In this document: piece after piece, positions 45,099 through 52,197 of the stretch
Layout: each line of letters begins with the position of its first letter
How positions within the stretch are numbered: the stretch's first letter is position 1
Assembly: GCA_048268485.1 (NCBI GenBank)
Contig: JBLWVL010000018.1
Span: 1-64,000 of the forward strand
Reading direction: 5' to 3'
Length of the DNA stretch: 64,000 nt
Source: Oceanospirillum sp048268485
GTDB taxonomy: Bacteria; Pseudomonadota; Gammaproteobacteria; Pseudomonadales; Halomonadaceae
Made by a program: the position numbers and the translations under genes
The notes under the pieces: model-generated
Database searches by the model: none
Told to the model about the DNA's origin: nothing
The model's input: the letters and a program-made list of their open reading frames with translations, nothing else

Positions 45099-45989
45099 CT
45101 ATGAGATAGCCCCTCTGGATTGCCGCCATGGGCTGGGAATATAGGTACCCAGAATACGGATATCCTCCGCAAAAAAAGATAGTTCCTCAAGGGCATTGAT
45201 CATCCCCTGGTCGCATTGGTGTGCCTCAACATCCATATAGAAAGACGTTGCCTGGAAGCTGCCCGTGTCCATATAGCTTTCAAGCTTCACCATATTGATA
45301 CCATTGGTGGCAAAGCCCCCCATCGCTTTATAAAGAGCTGCAGGCAGGTTACGCACCCGGAACATCAGTGAGGTCAGATATTTCTGACCAGAACGGTATT
45401 CTGGAATTTCTGCTTCCCGCGACAGGATAATAAAGCGGGTTGTGTTGCCATCATGATCCTGAAAGTTTTCTCTCAGAATATCCATGCCATATAGCTCTGC
45501 TGCCAGCGAAGATGCGATAGCGGCACGGCTATGGTCCTGTAGCTGCATAATTTCATGGGCTGCACCTGCCGTATCAGACTTAACATCCGTTTCCAGGCCA
45601 AGTTTCATAATATTGTTATCACACTGTGCTAAAGCTTGTGGGTGAGAGCAGACCGTTTTGATCTGTTCCAGACTGCTGCCTTTAAGTGCGATAAGGCAGT
45701 GGCTGATGCTTTCAAAGTGCTCACCAATAATCGAAAGCTGTGTTTTCGGCAGTTGGCGATAGATCTCCTCAACACGCCCGGCTGTTGAGTTTTCAATCGG
45801 AATCATCGCCAGAGCAGCATCCCCTTTTTCTACGGTCTGCATCGCTTCTGTAAAAGTCGCGCAAGGTACAGGCGATAGTTTAGGGCGTGCATTGCGGCAA
45901 GCCAAATGTGAGTAGGCACCAAGATGGCCCTGGAACGCAATAACCTGATCATACTTGGATGGCGATGTTTTGATTTCAGACACTGACAT
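45099..45989 (-). CDS. pheA: Monofunctional prephenate dehydratase with ACT domain
   Basis: A 296-residue enzyme that converts prephenate to phenylpyruvate in phenylalanine synthesis. The PDT domain (about 14-195) begins IAFQGHLGAYSHLACR and ends with the catalytic DGNTTRFIILSR (TRF motif). The ACT domain follows (TSLMFRVRNLPAALYKAMGGFATNGINMVKLESYM), where phenylalanine would bind for feedback inhibition. There is no chorismate mutase domain, unlike the bifunctional enterobacterial PheA. Stand-alone gene; start at 45989. Confidence 0.93.
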   Translation of the reverse strand: MSVSEIKTSPSKYDQVIAFQGHLGAYSHLACRNARPKLSPVPCATFTEAMQTVEKGDAALAMIPIENSTAGRVEEIYRQLPKTQLSIIGEHFESISHCLIALKGSSLEQIKTVCSHPQALAQCDNNIMKLGLETDVKSDTAGAAHEIMQLQDHSRAAIASSLAAELYGMDILRENFQDHDGNTTRFIILSREAEIPEYRSGQKYLTSLMFRVRNLPAALYKAMGGFATNGINMVKLESYMDTGSFQATSFYMDVEAHQCDQGMINALEELSFFAEDIRILGTYIPSPWRQSRGAIS

Positions 45990-46107
45990 TTTCCTGTGAA
46001 AGCCGTAGGTTAGATGATGTACAAACGGAGCAAGTCATGGCATGTTGTGTTAGCACTGAACAGCCATAAAAGAATTAACAAAAAGTATATGGTTGGTTAC
46101 TTCTATA

Positions 46108-46133
46108 GCTTAACTTTACCGTTAAAGTTAAGC
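46108..46133. promoter_or_regulatory. Perfect 11-bp inverted repeat upstream of the chemoreceptor gene
   Basis: GCTTAACTTTA and TAAAGTTAAGC are perfect arms around CCGT, 63 bp before the chemoreceptor ATG and in the divergent gap with pheA. It is AT-rich and lacks a following T-tract, so an operator is more likely than a terminator. Confidence 0.5.
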
Positions 46134-46196
46134 CAAGCATGATAATCATAAAACGAGCCAGAATTAAAAAATAACGCTGGAAAGGCGGAGAGTATA

Positions 46197-47819
46197 ATGA
46201 GTCAGACTTCCCCAGGAACCTCCATTCAAACCAAAATCACTGTAGCCTTGCTTTTGGTTTTTGTCTTGGTACTTGCTGTGTCCATGGTTTTCAGCGTTCG
46301 CAACGAGCGAGAGATGGTTGAAGAGGTTATTTGGCAGCATACTCAGGATACGGCTGATTCCTATTTTGATGCTGTTAACATCATGATGATCACCGGTACT
46401 CTGGAAAACCGGGATATCTTACGCAAAAAAGTGATGAGCCAGCCGGATGTAGTTGATGCCCGCATTATTCGTGGCCCGGATATTAATAAATTTTTTGGCC
46501 CCGGGCGTCCTGAGGAAAAAGCATCTGATGACCTGGATCGCCGCGCGCTTTCCGGTGAAAAAATAACACATATCAGTGAAAGTGAGACTGGAAGAGTTCT
46601 AACGGTTCTGAATCCTGTTCGGGCCAGTAAAGACTACCGGGGTACGAACTGCCTCACCTGTCACATTGTTGAAGAAGGGACTGTTCTGGGCGCTGTGCGC
46701 GTCAGCTACTCGCTGGCGACCCTGGATAGCCATATCAGCGCTAATTTGTGGCGTCTTGGACTTACACAAGTTGGCCTGTTCTTTGTCGGCTTTCTGGTGA
46801 TTATCTATCTGTTACGCCGCCTTATCGTAACGCCTCTGAACCGGGTGCGGAGTGTAATGCAGCAGGTAGAACGACAGTCCGACCTGGCAGTAGAAGTCAG
46901 CAATGTCGAGAGTAATGATGAGATAGGGGCTCTGGCTACCGCTTTTAACAATATGCTGACCCGGTTCCGGGGTAGTATGCAGCAGGTCTCGGGAACAACT
47001 CATCAGCTGAAAGAGGCCGCAGAGCGTATTTCAAAGGTCTCTGAGAGTACCGTCTCTGCAGTACAGGATCAGCAGGCTGGTACAGAAACCGTTGTTTCAG
47101 CCATGCAGCAGGTTGAGAATAATGCTCATGAGGTAAAGTCGTATGCAGAAAGCGCCTCCGATGCGTCCTCCAGTGCTGACGCGCAGGCCAGATTGGGAGC
47201 TTCTCTTACGGGAACTGCGATTTCTGCAATTAGCCGCCTGACCGGCGAAATAGAGCAGGCTGCAGGCGTTATCAGTAAAGTGGGTAATTACAGCAATGAA
47301 GTGGGGACTGTTCTGGATGTTATCACCTCAATTGCAGAGCAGACCAACTTATTGGCTTTGAACGCGGCTATTGAGGCTGCACGGGCAGGTGAAGCCGGAC
47401 GAGGTTTTGCTGTTGTGGCTGATGAAGTGCGCTCACTGGCAACCCGGACTCATGAGTCAACTCAGGAAGTTCATCAGACGATTGAGCAGCTGCAGAAAGA
47501 AGTGACAGAAGCTATTGAGGTGATGCAGAGTGCTCAGGAAAGTACTCATGAGAGCGTTAGCGAGGTTGAAAAAGTGGCGTCATCTCTGCAGGAAATTGCC
47601 GAAGCGGTTACTGGCATTAATGCTCTGAATAGCCAAATGACGCTTTCAGCGCAGCAACAGGAAGTTGCTTCTGCTGAGGTTAACCGCAATGTTAAAGAGA
47701 TTAGCGCTATTGCTGAACAGACCTCTGCAGAGGCTAATGAGGGTGTTGCTGTCAGTGATAGCTTGCTGAAGTTGGCCGTTGACCTTGAGAAGATGGTTGA
47801 TCAGTTTAAGTTACGCTAG
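46197..47819 (+). CDS. Methyl-accepting chemotaxis protein with c-type haem sensor
   Basis: A 540-residue transducer. A transmembrane helix at about residues 14-34 leads to a periplasmic sensor of about 145 residues that contains CLTCH at residues 152-156 (GTNCLTCHIVEEGTVLGAVRVSYSL), a CxxCH motif for covalent haem c. A second helix (about 183-204), a HAMP domain and the cytoplasmic signalling coil follow. The tip is SIAEQTNLLALNAAIEAARAGEAGRGFAVVADEVR. It should thus sense redox state, oxygen or NO. Similar haem-c sensors are known in Geobacter chemoreceptors. There is no C-terminal CheR-binding pentapeptide. Confidence 0.92.
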   Translation: MSQTSPGTSIQTKITVALLLVFVLVLAVSMVFSVRNEREMVEEVIWQHTQDTADSYFDAVNIMMITGTLENRDILRKKVMSQPDVVDARIIRGPDINKFFGPGRPEEKASDDLDRRALSGEKITHISESETGRVLTVLNPVRASKDYRGTNCLTCHIVEEGTVLGAVRVSYSLATLDSHISANLWRLGLTQVGLFFVGFLVIIYLLRRLIVTPLNRVRSVMQQVERQSDLAVEVSNVESNDEIGALATAFNNMLTRFRGSMQQVSGTTHQLKEAAERISKVSESTVSAVQDQQAGTETVVSAMQQVENNAHEVKSYAESASDASSSADAQARLGASLTGTAISAISRLTGEIEQAAGVISKVGNYSNEVGTVLDVITSIAEQTNLLALNAAIEAARAGEAGRGFAVVADEVRSLATRTHESTQEVHQTIEQLQKEVTEAIEVMQSAQESTHESVSEVEKVASSLQEIAEAVTGINALNSQMTLSAQQQEVASAEVNRNVKEISAIAEQTSAEANEGVAVSDSLLKLAVDLEKMVDQFKLR

Positions 47820-47894
47820 TGATCTGCTTTACTGGGAATCCGACATAGGCGAAAGCTTCTCTTTATAGGTTTTCCCAGTGTTACCATTCTTATG

Positions 47895-47926
47895 AAAAAG
47901 GGCTGATCTGATCAGCCCTTTTTTTT
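47895..47926 (+). terminator. Terminator after the chemoreceptor gene
   Basis: AAAAGGGCTGAT pairs with ATCAGCCCTTTT around CTG, followed by more T residues. The left A-run could also serve the convergent NERD gene that ends at 47967. Confidence 0.92.
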
Positions 47927-47966
47927 GTCGTGTACAGGTTTTGCAGGAGTAAATAGGCAGGTGATC

Positions 47967-48779
47967 TTAATCAGGTTCTTTGGCCATCTGCTCCGGTTTT
48001 TTGCGGCTGGGTTTGATGCTTCTGGCTTTGATAATACCAGGGCCGCCCCCTATTTGTTTTGTCCGTACAATTACACGTTTTCCTGACTGCCCGCTGCTTG
48101 AGCTTGCTCCGGATGCGGACTGATCTGGCTGGGCTACAGGGTAGCTCTCCCTGTCAATCTCTTTACCAATAAGATAGTCTGCGCAGGCAAACATATCTGA
48201 AGAGAAAAAGCGAAAAACATCCATACCACCAAACTGTTGATAGACTCGCTTTTTATAAGAATTAAAGTGCCGGGTGATCGTTTGTGTCAGTTGTTCAGAG
48301 AACAGAATAGCAGACGAGTTGATGCCGTTACCCTGCAACCCGCTCTTGGGAGCCTGAATAAACATCAACTCAATGGGCATACCGTCAAAGGTTTTCTGAA
48401 CACCATTATGTTTACTCATAATGGTTTCAACACTCTTTACCAAATCATCCCGAACAGCCTTGCTCGCATGCTTGTAGAGGTCAATAGGATTTTCCATCGG
48501 AATATCCCGGCCTTTAACACTACGTGACCACTCACCCCGGTAATTCACTTCAATTTTACCATAGAGGGTACGGCTGCTGATCAATGTCATGCCGTATGTA
48601 TGAAGCACGACATGGTCGATGGTAATCTGCCGATCGTATACTTTAATCTGAAGATCGTTAATCACAATCATATCAGTACTTTCAGCAAAGGCAGTTTTTA
48701 GCTTATTAGCGACATCAGCACAGTTTTCTTCTGCTCGTGAGTCACTTTCAGGACGAAATTTATATTCGGTCAGAATCAT
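47967..48779 (-). CDS. NERD-domain protein
   Basis: A 270-residue protein with an N-terminal nuclease-related (NERD) domain (about 10-140): DLQIKVYDRQITIDHVVLHTYGMTLISSRTLYGKIEVNYRGEWSR is the recognisable core. The usual E-x-K catalytic strand reads ISSRTLYGKIEV here, so the nuclease site may be degenerate. The C-terminal part is basic and Ser/Gly-rich (ASGASSSSGQSGKRVIVRTKQ). It has no membrane anchor. Role unknown. It is divergent from parC. Confidence 0.8.
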   Translation of the reverse strand: MILTEYKFRPESDSRAEENCADVANKLKTAFAESTDMIVINDLQIKVYDRQITIDHVVLHTYGMTLISSRTLYGKIEVNYRGEWSRSVKGRDIPMENPIDLYKHASKAVRDDLVKSVETIMSKHNGVQKTFDGMPIELMFIQAPKSGLQGNGINSSAILFSEQLTQTITRHFNSYKKRVYQQFGGMDVFRFFSSDMFACADYLIGKEIDRESYPVAQPDQSASGASSSSGQSGKRVIVRTKQIGGGPGIIKARSIKPSRKKPEQMAKEPD

Positions 48780-49034
48780 TTTTAACGGGCTCTGGTAGCA
48801 TATTACGCTTAAAAAAGTGAAGTCTTATCTTGCTGATTGTAGTCAAAAACCGCGTAGCTTTAATAGGTCTAATCTATCGGCTGTTTTACGTAAATCTTAA
48901 CCACCACCGGGCAGGAAAACCACTTAATTGCAAAATCCGAATACCGGTGACGATGAGTCCTGTAAAAATAACCAGATGTTAGATAGACTTGGCTAAAATT
49001 TTCCGTGTGAACAATCAGTGGATTACCAAATCGG

Positions 49035-51302
49035 ATGAGTGCACCAATTAACCCAGCAGATACCGGCTTCGATGGTGTTGAGCAGATCTCGCTCAAGCAG
49101 TATACCGAAAAAGCTTACCTTGATTACTCCATGTACGTCATTCTTGATCGTGCACTTCCTCATCTTGGTGATGGGCTTAAACCTGTTCAGCGCCGAATTA
49201 TCTATGCGATGTCTGAACTGGGTCTTAAAGCCAGTGCCAAACATAAAAAGTCTGCCCGCACAGTCGGTGATGTCCTGGGTAAATTCCATCCCCATGGTGA
49301 CAGCGCCTGCTATGAGGCAATGGTACTGATGGCCCAGCCTTTTTCTTACCGGTACCCACTGGTGGATGGGCAGGGCAACTGGGGCTCACCGGATGACCCC
49401 AAGTCTTTTGCTGCGATGCGCTACACCGAAGCTAAACTGGCTAAATTTTCTGAACTGTTACTATCTGAGTTAGGTCACGGCACCGCCGATTGGCTGCCTA
49501 ACTTCGACGGTACATTAAATGAGCCTGCTGTGCTGCCAAGTCGCGTTCCTCATGTACTTTTGAACGGTTCCACAGGTATTGCCGTAGGGATGGCGACGGA
49601 TATACCGCCTCATAACTTAAACGAAGTAGTTCAGGCGACGGTTCATTTACTGAACAACCCTGCCTCGGGGATATCCGATCTGATGCGCTTTATTAAGGCA
49701 CCGGACTATCCGACCGATGCTGAAATCATCACACCTGAGGCGGATATTCGCAAGCTGTACGAGTCGGGCAAAGGCAGCCTGAAAATGAGGGCCGTTTACC
49801 AGATTGAAGATGGCGATATTGTTGTGACAGCGTTGCCGCATCAGGTTTCGGGGGCTAAGGTTCTGGAGCAAATCGCGGCCCAGATGCAGGCGAAAAAACT
49901 GCCTATGGTCGTGGATTTGCGTGATGAGTCTGATCACGAAAACCCTACCCGCCTGATAATCGTTCCCCGCTCAAACCGGGTTGATACTGAAGCTATGATG
50001 GCCCATTTGTTTGCCACCACGGATCTGGAAAAAAGTTACCGTGTTAATCTGAATATGATCGGCACCGATGGACGACCGCAGGTAAAAAGCTTATTACAAA
50101 TTCTGGGCGAGTGGATTAATTTCCGGCGGGCAACGGTCAGGCGCAGGCTTGAGCATCGGTTAGAAAAAGTGAATGATCGTCTGCATTTACTGGAAGGGCT
50201 TCTGATCGCTTATCTGAATATTGATGAAGTGATCGATATTATCCGTACAGAAGACCAGCCAAAACAGGAGCTGATCAGCCGCTTTGGCCTCAGTGAACGT
50301 CAGGCGGAGGCAATTCTTGAGTTGCGTTTACGCCAGTTAGCAAAACTGGAAGAGATTAAAATCCGGGGTGAGCAGGATGAGCTTCAGGATGAACGGGAGA
50401 GCCTGGAGCATCTGCTGGGCTCTGATAGCGCCCTGAATCAACTTATCGAGGATGAGCTAACCACAGATGCAGATCAATTTGGTGATCTGCGTCGTTCACC
50501 ACTGGTGTGTCGTGATGAAGCTAAAGCGCTGGATGAAACGGCTTTAGTGAGTGCAGACCCTGTGACCATTGTTTTGTCAAAACAGGGGTGGGTGCGGGCA
50601 GCCAAAGGACATGATATTGACCCGGAAGGCCTGAGCTATAAATCCGGTGACAGCTTCCATCTGGCTTGTAAAGGTAAGTCTAACCAGCAAGCCGTTTTTG
50701 TTGATAGCAGTGGCCGTAGTTACTCTTTACCGGTGCACACACTACCCTCAGCCAGGGGCCAGGGTGAGCCCTTGACCGGGCGTATTAACCCGCCATCTGG
50801 TGCTACTTTTCAGGGACTGGTGATAGCCGAGGATAACCGTCATTTTCTGATGGCCAGTGATGCGGGGTATGGTTTTGTTGTGGCGTCTTCAGATATGCTG
50901 GCCAGTAAGAAGGCGGGGAAAGCATTGCTGACGGTGCCGAAAGGATGTGAGGTTCTGCCACCTAAGCTGATCCCGGAAGGCACTGAAAGCCGTGTTGCTG
51001 TCGTGACCACTGAAGGGCGTCTTTTGGTTTTCCGCCTTGATCAGCTTCCGGTGCTGGGTAAAGGTAAAGGGAATAAAATGATCGATATTCCATCGGCTAA
51101 ATCTGCAGGACGGGAGGAGTTTGTTCGGGATCTGATCGTGATGCAGGCCGAAGAACCCTTAACCATTTTTGCGGGCAAGCGTCACCTTAAGCTGAAGCCC
51201 TCTGACCTTGAGCATTACCTGGGTGAACGTGGGCGCCGCGGGAATAAGCTGCCCCGTGGTTTCCAAAAGGTTGACCGGCTCGATGTAAACGATGTGGAAT
51301 AA
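49035..51302 (+). CDS. parC: DNA topoisomerase IV subunit A
   Basis: A 755-residue DNA-cleaving subunit, partner of ParE (909-2810). The quinolone-resistance region HPHGDSACYEAMV (near residue 90) keeps the wild-type Ser and Glu. The active-site Tyr is in AAMRYTEAKLAKF near residue 130. The coiled-coil gate and the short C-terminal beta-propeller (about 500-740) follow. The C-terminal domain is shorter than in GyrA and lacks the GyrA-box, which supports ParC. Start at 49035 (MSAPINPADTGFDGVEQ). A terminator follows. Confidence 0.96.
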   Translation: MSAPINPADTGFDGVEQISLKQYTEKAYLDYSMYVILDRALPHLGDGLKPVQRRIIYAMSELGLKASAKHKKSARTVGDVLGKFHPHGDSACYEAMVLMAQPFSYRYPLVDGQGNWGSPDDPKSFAAMRYTEAKLAKFSELLLSELGHGTADWLPNFDGTLNEPAVLPSRVPHVLLNGSTGIAVGMATDIPPHNLNEVVQATVHLLNNPASGISDLMRFIKAPDYPTDAEIITPEADIRKLYESGKGSLKMRAVYQIEDGDIVVTALPHQVSGAKVLEQIAAQMQAKKLPMVVDLRDESDHENPTRLIIVPRSNRVDTEAMMAHLFATTDLEKSYRVNLNMIGTDGRPQVKSLLQILGEWINFRRATVRRRLEHRLEKVNDRLHLLEGLLIAYLNIDEVIDIIRTEDQPKQELISRFGLSERQAEAILELRLRQLAKLEEIKIRGEQDELQDERESLEHLLGSDSALNQLIEDELTTDADQFGDLRRSPLVCRDEAKALDETALVSADPVTIVLSKQGWVRAAKGHDIDPEGLSYKSGDSFHLACKGKSNQQAVFVDSSGRSYSLPVHTLPSARGQGEPLTGRINPPSGATFQGLVIAEDNRHFLMASDAGYGFVVASSDMLASKKAGKALLTVPKGCEVLPPKLIPEGTESRVAVVTTEGRLLVFRLDQLPVLGKGKGNKMIDIPSAKSAGREEFVRDLIVMQAEEPLTIFAGKRHLKLKPSDLEHYLGERGRRGNKLPRGFQKVDRLDVNDVE

Positions 51303-51348
51303 CCTCTTTCTCACGGTTGTACGGCTGTGATTGCCGGAGATTAAAGCA

Positions 51349-51382
51349 AGCCAGTGCCCTTGGGTGCTGGCTATTTTATTTT
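51349..51382 (+). terminator. Terminator of parC
   Basis: AGCCAG pairs with CTGGCT, with an inner CCC/GGG and a short mismatch, followed by ATTTTATTTT, 47 bp after the parC stop. Confidence 0.82.
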
Positions 51383-51418
51383 AGCACTCCTGCTCTTTGG
51401 GTTTATCTCCTCTCAGGC

Positions 51419-51436
51419 TGTAAGATATTTCCTACA
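51419..51436 (+). promoter_or_regulatory. Putative GacA (UvrY) binding site
   Basis: TGTAAG-ATATTT-CCTACA matches the GacA upstream activating sequence TGTAAG-N6-CTTACA at 11 of 12 fixed positions. Its centre lies about 180 bp before the likely start of the RsmZ-type RNA, like the distant GacA boxes of Pseudomonas rsm genes. The AT-rich DNA between them could bind IHF or MvaT/H-NS-like proteins. Confidence 0.75.
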
Positions 51437-51605
51437 AAGCGTTAAGATATTGGCACTGCAGAGCAGGATAAAAGTCTATTAATCGATAAGATATTTATTT
51501 AAATGCCTGAGAATCAATCAGTTATAGCTTTTCTGGGCCTCAGTGAGGCAATTAACCGCATATTTTGTGTGTTTTTTAGTGGCAAATATTTGTTAGTATG
51601 AACTT

Positions 51606-51814
51606 GCAGTCAGGGAGAGGCAGCAAGCCGGAATGGAGACCGGCACAAGGATTAAGGGAGAAGGAATGGAAATAGGTGGCGAACAGGGATACAGGATGTT
51701 CAGGTTCAGGGGCCACATGGAAGACTCAGGGAGAGTCGGCTGTCAGGATGATAGCGCTGTCAAGGAGTTGATAGCATAGGGATATAGGGCGGCAGGGCCG
51801 CCCTTCTCTTTCTT
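51606..51814 (+). ncRNA. rsmZ: RsmZ/CsrB-type CsrA-sequestering small RNA
   Basis: A non-coding RNA of about 205 bases. It has 14 GGA motifs where about three are expected by chance. At least four sit in hairpin loops: GCCGG/CCGGC (51627-51644, loop AATGGAGA), GACTC/GAGTC (51723-51737, loop AGGGA), GCTGTC/GATAGC (51739-51755, loop AGGAT) and GCTGTCAA/TTGATAGC (51756-51775, loop GGAG). It ends in a GC-rich terminator (AGGGCGGC/GCCGCCCT at 51786-51804, then TCTCTTTCTT). A promoter hexamer TAGTAT is at 51594. The GacA box and the neighbouring fdxA match Pseudomonas rsmZ. It would titrate CsrA/RsmA. Confidence 0.9.
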
Positions 51815-51851
51815 ATGAAAAAATCACACCGCTCCGACCGATCCCAAGCCG

Positions 51852-52190
51852 CTATAAACCGTCCGGTAAGCCTTCCAGTTTATCCAGTTTGTTTTCAACA
51901 CCGTCCCAGTTTTCAGCATCCGGTAACGGGTCTTTACGTTCTGCCAGATTTGGCCAGTGTTCTGCCAGCATCTCATTCAGTTCAAAAAAGTGCTGCATAT
52001 TATCCGGTAGCTCATCTTCTGAATAGATTGCTTTTGCCGGGCATTCCGGTTCGCATAACGCACAGTCAATACACTCATCCGGGTGGATGACAAGAAAATT
52101 TGGTCCTTCATAGAAGCAATCTACAGGACAGACTTCTACGCAGTCGGTGTATTTGCACTGAATGCAGTTATCAGTTACGACAAACGCCAT
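51852..52190 (-). CDS. fdxA: 7Fe ferredoxin FdxA
   Basis: A 112-residue ferredoxin of the 3Fe-4S/4Fe-4S type. The first cysteine cluster is CIQCKYTDCVEVCPVDCFY with the Asp/Tyr pattern of a [3Fe-4S]+[4Fe-4S] protein. The second is CIDCALCEPECPAKAIY. A C-terminal extension (ELNEMLAEHWPNLAERKDPLPDAENWDGVENKLDKLEG) is typical of FdxA. It follows mutS by only seven bases, so they share a transcript, and it ends 38 bp from the end of the RsmZ-type RNA on the opposite strand, as in Pseudomonas. Confidence 0.96.
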   Translation of the reverse strand: MAFVVTDNCIQCKYTDCVEVCPVDCFYEGPNFLVIHPDECIDCALCEPECPAKAIYSEDELPDNMQHFFELNEMLAEHWPNLAERKDPLPDAENWDGVENKLDKLEGLPDGL

Positions 52191-52197
52191 TGTTGCT

